This document shows positions 43,040 through 52,014 of a stretch of 64,000 nucleotides of DNA, piece after piece. The position numbers and the translations under genes were made by a program. Where the stretch lies: assembly GCA_030583905.1 (NCBI GenBank), contig CP129481.1, positions 2,170,001 to 2,234,000 on the forward strand, read 5' to 3'. This stretch comes from Anaerolineales bacterium. Its GTDB lineage: Bacteria > Chloroflexota > Anaerolineae > Anaerolineales > Villigracilaceae. A model generated the notes under the pieces. It searched no databases, was not told where the DNA came from, and saw nothing but the letters and a program-made list of their open reading frames with translations. Numbering within the stretch: position 1 is the first letter of the stretch; every line of letters begins with the position of its first letter.

Positions 43040-43079
43040 TTGATATTTCCTAATCTGTTAAACTTGAAGAAAAGAATTT

Positions 43080-43739
43080 TTATTTCGATTGACGCTTGAA
43101 AACTAGAACCAATGTTTCTGGCAATAGATAATCTGCTGCATTCTTAGTGATGCTTATAAGTTCCCATCCATCTTTTCCATATGTGGATGCGTAATCGCCT
43201 AACGATTTCATCTGGTCAAATGGAATCTCTACCCAACCATCATTTATTTCTGTGCATACATATCTGTTGGGAGGTAACATTTGACAGTGAACAGATAAAC
43301 TTAAGTATTCCCAAGATGAGACTGAAGTTTTTGTGTGATTATCGTTAGTCTGCGCTTGATTGCCATTTTTGAACCATATTCCGACCAACAACAATATTAT
43401 TGCAAGCAATAATGCAATGATGCTGCCCAATAATGTATATAAAACGGCTTTGCTCTCTTTGGCTTTTACAGGTTGCGGAGCGTTTTGTTTGTTGGAGGGC
43501 AATGCACGAATCTTTTCAAGTTGTTGTTTCGCTCTCTCATTATTGGGATTAATATTGACGGCTCGCTCTAAGTAAATTCTAGCCTGCTCTTGTGTTTGAG
43601 CCACATGCGCCAACAAAAACCAGGCTTCATCGTTATTCTGCTCGTCTTTTACAACACTCTCTAATAACGTGCGAGCGTTCAACTTATTGCCTTGCTTTAT
43701 TGCTTCAATGGCTTGCTTTATTACTATATTGGTATCCAT
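43080..43739 (-). CDS. TPR-like membrane protein with DUF4177-like C-terminus
   Basis: 219 residues from the ATG at 43739, with AAAGGGA in front. Residues about 1-85 form tetratricopeptide-like helices (GNKLNARTLLESVVKDEQNNDEAWFLLAHV, RAVNINPNNERAKQQLEKI). One membrane helix spans about 100-123. The C-terminal domain (WEYLSLSV, LGDYASTYGKDGWELISI, LVFKRQ) resembles DUF4177, a small fold of unknown function. It begins 32 bases after the GTTGGGC box at 43771-43777. Confidence 0.7.
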   Translation of the reverse strand: MDTNIVIKQAIEAIKQGNKLNARTLLESVVKDEQNNDEAWFLLAHVAQTQEQARIYLERAVNINPNNERAKQQLEKIRALPSNKQNAPQPVKAKESKAVLYTLLGSIIALLLAIILLLVGIWFKNGNQAQTNDNHTKTSVSSWEYLSLSVHCQMLPPNRYVCTEINDGWVEIPFDQMKSLGDYASTYGKDGWELISITKNAADYLLPETLVLVFKRQSK

Positions 43740-43770
43740 TTTTGTTTCCCTTTGATTTTGCAAAGTAAGC

Positions 43771-43861
43771 GCCCAACGGCTTGCGGCTCGTCCCGTGTGC
43801 TTTTCACGGGATACCTGCGCTGCCAGAAAAATGCTTTCTTGACCAGATTTTACCAGCCCAA
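43771..43861 (-). repeat. attC-like partial palindrome
   Basis: Contains GCCCAAC at 43771-43777 and again at 43855-43861, both followed by GGCTT. The hairpin TCCCGTGTG-N4-CACGGGAT is almost identical to the one at about 42349-42375. On the minus strand it ends with GTTGGGC just before the start of the TPR-like gene. The R'' box of the other end is not evident, so the site may be truncated. Confidence 0.4.
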
Positions 43862-43892
43862 CGGCTTACGTATATATTCCAGTGCGGTCAAT

Positions 43893-46800
43893 CTACGGTT
43901 TCCAATCGCTCATGCGTTCGCCGAGTTTTGCGAGCCGTTCGCGCATCAGCACGGCAAGGATGCCGAGACCGAGTAGGAGGATGCCCGTACAACCGACGAT
44001 GAAGACCGTGCCAAGTCCGCCGGTGGCGAGGAACGAGAGCGTGATGACGCCCAGCACCACAAACCCGATCGGGAACAGCGTCAGGCTGCGCGAGCGGATG
44101 ACGATCCCGTACGCCAGCACCGCCAGTGACTGGAAGAACAACAGCACAAAATAGCGGAACATCTCCGGCACGGGGATGACCACGATCATCTGGATATACG
44201 TCGTTCCCAACAGCACGAACTGTGACAACATGCCCATGATGAACGCACCCGGGCGGCTGCCAGCCCGCGTAAGCAGGTAATGCTGGACCAACCCCAACAG
44301 CGCCGCGCCGATCGAATAGAACTGCGGCTCGTCCACATTCAACTCGCCGAGGAGGATGAAATACGCAAGCAGGTACAAGCCGTTGGCGGGGAACGCCAGC
44401 CAGGCATTTCGTTTTGCGAACGCTTCGACCGCCCACAGCGTGGCGGCAATTGCGACGGGGATCGCCGCGTCCAATCCGCCGAGAGCGGGTGAGGCGATCG
44501 AGACGAATGTCCCTACGCCGAGACCGCTGTACAGCAACACCTTGTCCCAGCCTTCGGCGCGGTTTCTTGCCCGCAGGAGGAATCCCGCCGCATAGTACAG
44601 CACCGCAAGCACGATGACCGGGTGGATCCATTTCGTCACATCGAAGATGCGGAACAGGAAGGTGACGAAGAGTGGCAGGGTCAGGGTGAAGGCGTAGAAC
44701 AAATTCGGGCGGCGGTAGACCAGGCTTACGGTCAACGCGAGAAGCGTGTAGATCGCGAATCCGAACGCGGCAACCGACGCGCTCCCGTCGGCGAATAGAA
44801 ATCCATAATTGACCAATGCCAGGAAACCGCCGATGGCGCGCGTAGCGATGCTCAACGAATGCCGCTGGGGGAAGGTCAGATGCGCCAGTAGATCCGTCAG
44901 GATCCAGACGAGGCTGTACGCAAGCAGGTGATGGGTGACGCGCTGCACGTCGAGATCGCGCAGGATCAGGAATGCGCCGATGGTGAAGAAAATGGGCGCG
45001 CCGGGTTCGAACAGACCATTCTTGCGCAGGTACATCTCGGCAAGGAAGAGTAGACCGACCACCAGCGCGTACCATCCGCCTGTTTCCTTCATTTGCAGGA
45101 GCGTGGCGAATGAAACCACTGCCCCGAGGATCAACGCGCTGTTGCGGAGCGTGAACGACCAGCCTTCCCTCGCGCGGATGGCAATCCCAAATGCGAAATA
45201 TAGAACCGCGAGAACGGTCAACGCGGGCAGCCAGGCGTCGAGGTCAAACGCATCGAGCGCGAAGAAAACGGCAAGCGGCAAATAGGCGGCAGGGAGATAG
45301 CCCAGCAAAGGATTGCGATATAACAAGGCATAAATCGCGAAGAAGACCGTCATCACTGCATAGATTGCGGCGACATGACCTGTTTTATCCTGGATCAGAA
45401 GGATGAGCGATGTGTACGCTGTGAACAACGCACCGTAGATGCGCGGAGGCAGCCGCCATACGGGAACATCCTGCCAGTCCTTTTTCAAGAGCAGGTCGGG
45501 CAGCAGGAATAGGATGGTAATGCCAAGTAATGGATGGCCGATGAAAATATCCAGCCGCTGGATGGTCTCAAGATTGAAGAATGCGAAATAAGCGAAGACA
45601 AAATTGAGCAGGGCAATCGTCCACAACCACCAGCGGTTGCGTAACAGGTGCAAGGCGGCGTAGATGAGCGCGATGCCGAGCGCGGCGACCATGCCCAGCC
45701 ATGTGCCATGGGTAAAGCCTGTGATCAGTCCCAGCCCGAAGGCGGGAATGGATGCCAGCAGTACGGGCAGGCTGTATTTGCGCGCCGCTTCAAACTTGTG
45801 CAGTATCTCGCTTGCGATCGCAAGCACTGCGCCCCAGAGCATCAATACGATGGTCGAGCCGAGCGATTCCAAATCGAAGGCGGCGGCGATGAACCACGGC
45901 ATCGGGATGAGCGCTCCCGCCGCCAGCCACGGAAAGGCAAAGAACGGATACAGCGCGTTCGAGAGGATGAAGAACGCGCACGTCAATCCCCAGGTGGTGA
46001 ACGCCGCCAAGTGCCAGAGCGCCGGGTTGGATGGGTCGACGATGTTGACGCCAAAGATCGAGATGGATGAGATCAGGGTGACGCCCTGCACCGCCTGTGC
46101 CGCGAAAAAGAGCGGCAGCGCGAATTTCTCATCCTTCCATTTTTTTACCAGCCACACGCCTCCCAGCCCCGCCAGCGCGGCAACCCCGACCATGCTGGTA
46201 TAAAATTCGGGCTTGGCGTTGAAGAGGTCACCGATGCGGTACAGTGACAGCACGAGCGAGCCGAACGCCGTGATGCTGAACAGCCGCGACTGATACAGCC
46301 ATGTGCTCCCGCCCCACAGACCCGCCATCAGCAGAAAGACCACCACCCAATATCCCGCGCTGAACGTGCTCGAAAGCTCCATGGCTGTGCGCAGGGTATC
46401 TTCGATATTGTTTGCCGTGATGATCAGCAGGAAAGAGAAAACAATGAAAAGCGCAAAACTTGGCTGCGGCAATCTCTTTTTGATGGCAACCGACAGCATG
46501 CCGAACGCAAAGGTGCCGAAGAGCAAAATGGGCAGGCGGAACTCGGGGATCGCCCAGCCGACGAAGGTCGCGGCGGCAATGACGAAGAACGCGCCGAGAT
46601 ACAGGTAAATGCGGATCGCTGCTTCGCTGGTGAGTGTCTGTAACAGGGATGGGCGCGGACCTTCGGGCTCGCGTCGTTCCAACGGGACGGCTGGCTGCGT
46701 TCCAGCGGGCTTTGCCTCGGCTTTGGCTTCCGCCGCTTGGACGGGAACAGGCGCAGGCGGAGTCTGAGCGGCAGTCGAAGGTTCGAAGTCGAAATCGTAT

Positions 46801-47687
46801 CGGCGGCGGATCAAGTCTGCGTTTTGGCTGTCCAGCAGGTTGGCTCTAACCCACTCGTTGATCTCCTGCAGAATTACATAGCGTGTACCGCGGTCAAGCC
46901 GGTTTGCGTTACTGCGCTTTTGCACCATGCGGTTGGACGGCAGATTCAACGCCGCCAGCGCATTCGCGCGGTTGTATTTATTCTCATCACTGCTTGCGAT
47001 GATCTCCAGTTCGCGGCGGATGGCTTCGCTGCTGAAGTTCAGGTCGCTTAACCGCCGCATCGCTTCCGCGCGGTCTTCCACCTTTGTGCTTTTTAATCCT
47101 GAAAGAACTTCGTTCAGGATTTCTTCCGGGTTTTGTTTGTTCGGATCGCTCATATCAGCCTCGATACTAACAACCTGATGGGATTGAAGCGGAGTTCCCT
47201 GTGCGGGTCGCGGAAGGGTTTCATCGCGCGTGATCTCGCTGTCCACTGCGAGGTCCTTTTTGATCTGTGCCATCCCCATGTTTGGAAGAGCGAGCCATAG
47301 AATGACAAGCAAGCCAACGACAAGGCAGATTAGCATGATGCTTGCGCCTGCAAAATAACTCAGGATCACCCCGCCCAGCGGAATCGCCGTGCGGATGCCC
47401 GCGTAGATCGCCGCCTGCTGTCCGTGTTTGCGGACGAACCCGCTGTCTTTGTTATTCGCATATTGGAGCAGGACCAGATGCCACAGCGCCGACCCGAGCA
47501 CGCCAAAGGTGTAATTGATCGCGTCGCTGGTTTGGGAATTGCACACATTGAGCCCGTACTCCAGGCAGAATGTGGAGGCGATGTTCATTCCGACAATGAA
47601 TAATAGCGTGGGGATCGTGACGACCGGCGAGATTCTCAGCCAGTTGTAGGCGGCTTTTGCCAGCCGTTCCTCTGATGGTCTTTGCAA
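43893..47687 (-). CDS. Large multi-pass membrane protein (DUF2157-like)
   Basis: 1264 residues. The N-terminus has four hydrophobic helices (about 20-135) and then a soluble region (about 150-350) with helical repeats (EDRAEAMRRLSDLNFSSEAIRREL) and an Ala/Pro-rich linker. From residue about 360 to the end there are more than 25 hydrophobic helices of similar length, resembling repeated DUF2157-type blocks. The function is unknown; comparable large proteins occur in Chloroflexota and other monoderms. No active-site motif is visible. It is separated from the amylase gene upstream by a terminator. Confidence 0.8.
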   Translation of the reverse strand: MQRPSEERLAKAAYNWLRISPVVTIPTLLFIVGMNIASTFCLEYGLNVCNSQTSDAINYTFGVLGSALWHLVLLQYANNKDSGFVRKHGQQAAIYAGIRTAIPLGGVILSYFAGASIMLICLVVGLLVILWLALPNMGMAQIKKDLAVDSEITRDETLPRPAQGTPLQSHQVVSIEADMSDPNKQNPEEILNEVLSGLKSTKVEDRAEAMRRLSDLNFSSEAIRRELEIIASSDENKYNRANALAALNLPSNRMVQKRSNANRLDRGTRYVILQEINEWVRANLLDSQNADLIRRRYDFDFEPSTAAQTPPAPVPVQAAEAKAEAKPAGTQPAVPLERREPEGPRPSLLQTLTSEAAIRIYLYLGAFFVIAAATFVGWAIPEFRLPILLFGTFAFGMLSVAIKKRLPQPSFALFIVFSFLLIITANNIEDTLRTAMELSSTFSAGYWVVVFLLMAGLWGGSTWLYQSRLFSITAFGSLVLSLYRIGDLFNAKPEFYTSMVGVAALAGLGGVWLVKKWKDEKFALPLFFAAQAVQGVTLISSISIFGVNIVDPSNPALWHLAAFTTWGLTCAFFILSNALYPFFAFPWLAAGALIPMPWFIAAAFDLESLGSTIVLMLWGAVLAIASEILHKFEAARKYSLPVLLASIPAFGLGLITGFTHGTWLGMVAALGIALIYAALHLLRNRWWLWTIALLNFVFAYFAFFNLETIQRLDIFIGHPLLGITILFLLPDLLLKKDWQDVPVWRLPPRIYGALFTAYTSLILLIQDKTGHVAAIYAVMTVFFAIYALLYRNPLLGYLPAAYLPLAVFFALDAFDLDAWLPALTVLAVLYFAFGIAIRAREGWSFTLRNSALILGAVVSFATLLQMKETGGWYALVVGLLFLAEMYLRKNGLFEPGAPIFFTIGAFLILRDLDVQRVTHHLLAYSLVWILTDLLAHLTFPQRHSLSIATRAIGGFLALVNYGFLFADGSASVAAFGFAIYTLLALTVSLVYRRPNLFYAFTLTLPLFVTFLFRIFDVTKWIHPVIVLAVLYYAAGFLLRARNRAEGWDKVLLYSGLGVGTFVSIASPALGGLDAAIPVAIAATLWAVEAFAKRNAWLAFPANGLYLLAYFILLGELNVDEPQFYSIGAALLGLVQHYLLTRAGSRPGAFIMGMLSQFVLLGTTYIQMIVVIPVPEMFRYFVLLFFQSLAVLAYGIVIRSRSLTLFPIGFVVLGVITLSFLATGGLGTVFIVGCTGILLLGLGILAVLMRERLAKLGERMSDWKP

Positions 47688-47763
47688 AGCTTCCTCCTCT
47701 GGTTTGGCTTGTTCACTATTATCCCTTAAAAAATCGGATTTTTATAGCCAAAATTCGTTTTTT

Positions 47764-47797
47764 GAAAAAAAAAGACGGTGGGATTCCCACCGTCTTT
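47764..47797 (-). terminator. Intrinsic terminator of the cytoplasmic amylase gene
   Basis: On the minus strand AAAGACGGTGGGA and TCCCACCGTCTTT pair with almost no loop, followed by a run of nine T. It marks the end of the maltodextrin gene cluster. Confidence 0.92.
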
Positions 47798-47818
47798 GGT
47801 TTTGCAACAGCGATTGTA

Positions 47819-49282
47819 TTACTTTAACACCACTCCACTGCGCGGGGGAATGGTAATTTGGTCACCTGCTATTTTCGGCGAGCCGAACAGCACGTTTGGA
47901 TTCTTTTCGAAATGCAGGCTGACCGTCCGTTCTTCCTTGGCGACATTGAAAGCGATGGTCAGTGTTTCAGCCTTGTACGAGCGGGAGAATACCACCACAT
48001 CGCCCTCAGCATGGATGCGTTTGTATTCGCCGCGCCGCAGGGAGGGATGTTCCTTCCGCAACGTGATACATGCTTTCGCGTAATCAAGGAGGTCATGATC
48101 CCACTTCGCTTCATCCCACGGGAAGGACTTGCGGCAATCGGGGTCGTGACCGCCGTCCACGCCGATCTCGTCGCCGTAGTAGATGCACGGCGCGCCGGGG
48201 ATGGCGAACATGAACAGCCAGGCGAGCTTCAGCGCGTCCTTGTCTCCATTTGCGCAGGAGAGAAAGCGCGGCATATCGTGGCTGTCCAGCAGGTTGAGTT
48301 GCGCGAAGGTAATGTCCTGCGGATATAAATGCAGGATGTGGTCGATCTCGTTCGCAAAATCATGCGCGTGCATCGGGCGGACGCGGTCCTTCAATCCGCC
48401 GGCATGATGGAGCACATCCATGTTCAGGTGCGAGTTGGCGAAGAATCCCAGCGACGCCGACGTGACGAGATAATTCATCACCGCATCGAACTGGTCGCCC
48501 TGCAGCCATCTCTGCGCCTCGTGCCAGATCTCGCCGACGATATACGCCTCGGGGTTGATCGCCCGCACGCGGCGGCGGAACTCGCGCCAGAATTCGTCGT
48601 CGTCGATCTCGCCCGGCACGTCCAGCCGCCAGCCGTCGATGCCGAACTTGATCCAATACTCCGCCACATCGAACAGGAACTCGCGCACAGCCGGTGTGTT
48701 CGTGTTGAACTTCGGCAGGGCGGGCATGTTCCACCAGCCGCGGTAACCGATGGCGGTCAGGCTGTCTTCGTGATGCAATAACTTCTGCTCGTGCGGGGTG
48801 GGATACGCGCCCCAATGTTTGTGTCCCTTCAAGCGTTCTTCGTCGAAGTGGAACCAATCCTTGTAGGGCGAGCCGGCGCCGACTTCCAATACATGATGGA
48901 ACTGCCAGAATCCGCGCGAGGCATGGTTGAACACGCCGTCAAGGATCACTTTGATGTTGCGCTTGTGCGCGGCGTTCAGTAATTTCTTCAAGGCTTCATT
49001 GCCGCCGAGCAGCGGGTCCACGTGGTAGTAATCAAAGGTGTGGTAACGGTGGTTCGAAGCGGAAGCAAATACCGGGTTGAAATAGAGCGCAGTGATCCCC
49101 AGCTCCTGCAAATAATCCAGCTTGTCGATCACGCCGTACAGGTCGCCGCCTTTGAACCCGTAATGTGTCGGAGGGCTGTCCCACGCTTCAAAACCAATGT
49201 CGGGCAGCCGCTTGCTCTTCGCAAAACGGTCGGGAAAAATCTGGTAAAAAATTGCGTCCTTCACCCAGTCTGGTGTCGTCAT
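47819..49282 (-). CDS. GH13 cytoplasmic amylase (neopullulanase/maltogenic type)
   Basis: 487 residues without a signal peptide. GH13 blocks: VILDGVFNH, DGWRLDVPGEID with the nucleophile Asp, VGEIWHE with the acid/base Glu, and LLDSHDMPR. The opening DAIFYQIFPDRFAKS and the GGDLYGVIDKLDYLQELG segment point to the cyclomaltodextrinase/neopullulanase group, though the N-terminal starch-binding domain of long members is absent. It would split imported maltodextrins inside the cell. It is the last gene of the operon with malEFGK. Confidence 0.9.
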   Translation of the reverse strand: MTTPDWVKDAIFYQIFPDRFAKSKRLPDIGFEAWDSPPTHYGFKGGDLYGVIDKLDYLQELGITALYFNPVFASASNHRYHTFDYYHVDPLLGGNEALKKLLNAAHKRNIKVILDGVFNHASRGFWQFHHVLEVGAGSPYKDWFHFDEERLKGHKHWGAYPTPHEQKLLHHEDSLTAIGYRGWWNMPALPKFNTNTPAVREFLFDVAEYWIKFGIDGWRLDVPGEIDDDEFWREFRRRVRAINPEAYIVGEIWHEAQRWLQGDQFDAVMNYLVTSASLGFFANSHLNMDVLHHAGGLKDRVRPMHAHDFANEIDHILHLYPQDITFAQLNLLDSHDMPRFLSCANGDKDALKLAWLFMFAIPGAPCIYYGDEIGVDGGHDPDCRKSFPWDEAKWDHDLLDYAKACITLRKEHPSLRRGEYKRIHAEGDVVVFSRSYKAETLTIAFNVAKEERTVSLHFEKNPNVLFGSPKIAGDQITIPPRSGVVLK

Positions 49283-49308
49283 GATACCTCGTTGTTATGG
49301 ATTTGACG

Positions 49309-49348
49309 GTGGTTGAGTAGCGGCGACTTGGCGCCGCTACTCAACCAC
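49309..49348. other. Perfect 17-bp-stem hairpin between the two amylase genes
   Basis: GTGGTTGAGTAGCGGCG and its exact complement enclose a 6-base loop. No T-run follows on either strand. It is probably an RNA-stabilising or processing structure, or a partial terminator. Confidence 0.7.
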
Positions 49349-49352
49349 CAGG

Positions 49353-50927
49353 TTATTTGTTCACTCTCAATATATACATCGCATACGGACTCAAACTCTC
49401 GAACGGTTTGTAGGGGACGGCTTCGCCGCTTCTTCCTTGACCCTGTGCCTGCCCAGCCCCAAAGAGGGTTTCCACGCTGAAAGCGGATTTTTCCAGATCC
49501 GTGCCGTTGAGTTTGATGCCGTATTCCGAAATTTCCTTGTCTGTCAGGTTCGCCAGGATGAGAAATGTCCCGCTCCTGTCGCTCCGCAGGCTGACAAAGA
49601 TACCAGAATTTCCTGTTTCCGGCAGGGCGATGTCACCGGTTTGCAATGCTGTATGGTCTTTACGCAACTGAATGAGCATGCGGTAATGCTCCAGCAGGGA
49701 GTTGGAATCACCCTCTTGCGCTGCTACATTAACTTGCGTGTAGTCAATGTGGACGTCCCGCCAGGGAATTGCGGTGCTGAAGCCTGCAAATTCGTCCGCG
49801 CTCCACTGCATTGGCAGGCGGATGTCTTCGTCGGGTTTTTGTCCCTGCATGCCGATCTCTTCACCGTAGTAGATGTAGGGCGTACCCGGAGATGTCAGCA
49901 TCAGGAACGATGCCATCTTTGCCTTGTTTACACTGCCATTGAGAACGGACATGACGCGGTTCTGGTCGTGATTGGTGAGGAAGATGGCAAAGTTGAAATC
50001 GGGCATGTCCATCAACGCGAATTTGATTGCGCTGTTGACGCCCGAATTCGCGCCGCCGTTCGCGCTGTTGACGAATCCGCTTGCCATCTCGAAGTTGAAG
50101 ATGTGGTCCATTTTATCGCCGGTGTAGGCTTTGACTACCGATGAACCCGCGTTGAACACTTCACCGATGGTATACGCATTCGGATTCTGCTTTTTATATG
50201 CCTCGTAAAATCCCTCCAGCCATGCGTAGGTGGCGGGTGTATTTTCGGTCTTGCCATCCTCTTCGATCAGATGTTTCACAGCGTCCACGCGGAAGCCGTC
50301 CACGCCGATCTCGTTCAGCCAGTAATCGGTCACGTTGAGCATGTCTTCGGTCACGGCGGGGTTGTTGTAGTTCAAGTCGGGCATACCGCCCCAGAACAGA
50401 CCGAAATAATAACCTTGTTCCCCTTGGTGCCAGCCATTGCCCTTATTTTCATCCTCCCAGACGTAGTAATCGCGGTATGGGGAGTTCGGGTTGCTGTTCG
50501 CTTCCACGAACCAGGGATGCTGGCTGGATGTGTGGTTGAGGACAAGGTCAATGATGATGCGGATGTCGCGTTTGTGAGCTTCTTCGAGCAGGGTCTTGAA
50601 ATCGTCCATGGTGCCGTATTCGGGGTTGACGGCATAATAATCGAGCACGTCATATCCATGGTAGGACGGTGATGGGTGGATGGGCATCAGCCAGATGGCG
50701 GTGATGCCGAGCGCTTCGAGATAGTCCAGCTTTTGGGTGATGCCGCTGAAATCGCCGATGCCGTCATTGTCCGTGTCGTAGAACGAGCGGACGAAGATCT
50801 CGTAGAAGACGGCGGTCCGCCACCAATGGGAATCCGCTGACTGGTTGGAACCAGCCAACGGCGCGGGAAGAGCGCAAGACGTCAGAAGAGATAAAAGCAG
50901 AAGCGTGAGAAATATCCGTTTAAGCAT
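49353..50927 (-). CDS. GH13 alpha-amylase lipoprotein (surface)
   Basis: 524 residues. A type II signal peptide ends in LLTSC (Cys18). The catalytic barrel has WWRTAVFYEIFVRSFYD, IDLVLNHTSS, GVDGFRVDAVKHL (nucleophile Asp), TIGEVF (acid/base Glu) and FLTNHDQNR. It is close to oligo-1,6-glucosidase/alpha-amylase types with the region GGMPDLNYNNPAV. As an anchored outer enzyme it would cut starch or dextrins before uptake by the neighbouring ABC transporter. Confidence 0.92.
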   Translation of the reverse strand: MLKRIFLTLLLLSLLTSCALPAPLAGSNQSADSHWWRTAVFYEIFVRSFYDTDNDGIGDFSGITQKLDYLEALGITAIWLMPIHPSPSYHGYDVLDYYAVNPEYGTMDDFKTLLEEAHKRDIRIIIDLVLNHTSSQHPWFVEANSNPNSPYRDYYVWEDENKGNGWHQGEQGYYFGLFWGGMPDLNYNNPAVTEDMLNVTDYWLNEIGVDGFRVDAVKHLIEEDGKTENTPATYAWLEGFYEAYKKQNPNAYTIGEVFNAGSSVVKAYTGDKMDHIFNFEMASGFVNSANGGANSGVNSAIKFALMDMPDFNFAIFLTNHDQNRVMSVLNGSVNKAKMASFLMLTSPGTPYIYYGEEIGMQGQKPDEDIRLPMQWSADEFAGFSTAIPWRDVHIDYTQVNVAAQEGDSNSLLEHYRMLIQLRKDHTALQTGDIALPETGNSGIFVSLRSDRSGTFLILANLTDKEISEYGIKLNGTDLEKSAFSVETLFGAGQAQGQGRSGEAVPYKPFESLSPYAMYILRVNK

Positions 50928-50938
50928 AAGTATCCGGG

Positions 50939-50982
50939 AGAAAAAATTTCCTCTCCCTTCGCTTTGAAGGAAGAGGAAATTG
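50939..50982 (-). terminator. Terminator-like hairpin after malG
   Basis: On the minus strand AATTTCCTC-T-TCCTTC pairs with GAAGG-G-AGAGGAAATT, followed by TTTTTTCTC. It lies between malG and the lipoprotein amylase gene and could reduce read-through. Confidence 0.75.
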
Positions 50983-50999
50983 GGATGTTGGTTGAAAGT

Positions 51000-52013
51000 C
51001 TAGCCTTTGACGCTTCCGCTGGTCAACCCGCCGACGATGTGCTTTTGCAGACCAATGTACACAATGGCAACGGGAAGCGCAACAATGACCGCCATGGCGG
51101 CGAAGCGGTTCCACGGGATGCTGTTGGCGTATTGACCGGTCATGTTGTAGAGTGTCATGGCGAGGGTGTAGTCTTTGGGCTGGGAGAGGAAAAGCCAGGT
51201 GAGCACGAATTCCTGCCAGTGACCGATGAAGCCAAGGAAGAAGGTGACGGCAAGTTGCGGGACAGCCAGCGGAAGCACGATCTTCCAGAAGGTCTGGTTG
51301 GCGTCCGCGCCGTCGATGGCGGCGGCTTCTTCGAGTTCGCGCGGGATGGTGTCGAGGTAGCCCTTGAGGTTCCACACGGCGAAGGGCAGGGCGGTGGCGG
51401 TCATGGCGATGCCGACACCGAGCAGCGAGTCGCGCAGGTTGAAGAGCAGCCTGCCCCGTTCGTCGCCCGCGCAGGCGAAGAGCGGCAGGATGGAGATTGC
51501 GCCGTCGCTGCATTCGGAAATGCGGAATTGGTTGAGCAACAGGTAAAGCGGCGTCGCCAGACCCACAGCGGGCATGAGCAGCGGAATGAACACCATGACC
51601 ATCATCACTTCCCGCATTTTGAACTTGAAACGCGAGAAGGCGTATGCGGCAGTGACCGCAACGAAGAGGGCGACGACGCCCACTCCTACGGAGAGTTTGA
51701 AACTGTTGCCCAGAAGTTCAATGAAGGTGACGGGGTTGCCTGTGGGACGGTCCAACACCTGTTTGTAGGCGACGAAGGAGATCTCCTTCGGGAACAGGTC
51801 CAGCGAGGACGGGCGTGATGTCTGCGAACTGAAGGACATCGTAACGATGTACATGATTGGGAACATCACGGTGGTCAGAATGAAGAGGCACAGGATCTGG
51901 AGCAGCAACTGGCGCCAGAGCGGCAGGTTACGTCCGCTGGTTTGCCCGGAGGTGTTCATATTCAGGAAGCGGACGATCGGATTTTTGCTTTTTGCAGGCG
52001 AGGCGGTTGTCAT
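51000..52013 (-). CDS. malG: ABC sugar-permease subunit MalG-like
   Basis: 337 residues, six membrane helices with the first at about 33-55. The EAA loop reads EEAAAIDGADANQTFWKIVLPLAVP, the MalK-docking site. A longer insert between helices (about 180-205, with CSDGAISILPLFACAGDERG) holds two Cys and is unusual. The order malF-malG with one base between is normal for maltose/maltodextrin importers. Confidence 0.92.
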   Translation of the reverse strand: MTTASPAKSKNPIVRFLNMNTSGQTSGRNLPLWRQLLLQILCLFILTTVMFPIMYIVTMSFSSQTSRPSSLDLFPKEISFVAYKQVLDRPTGNPVTFIELLGNSFKLSVGVGVVALFVAVTAAYAFSRFKFKMREVMMVMVFIPLLMPAVGLATPLYLLLNQFRISECSDGAISILPLFACAGDERGRLLFNLRDSLLGVGIAMTATALPFAVWNLKGYLDTIPRELEEAAAIDGADANQTFWKIVLPLAVPQLAVTFFLGFIGHWQEFVLTWLFLSQPKDYTLAMTLYNMTGQYANSIPWNRFAAMAVIVALPVAIVYIGLQKHIVGGLTSGSVKG

Positions 52014-52014
52014 G

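Noticed and set aside
43888..45075. 395-codon minus-strand open frame inside the large membrane protein gene
   Set aside because: Same strand but different frame from the 1264-residue protein; strongly Arg/Pro-rich without membrane helices, so a frame artefact.
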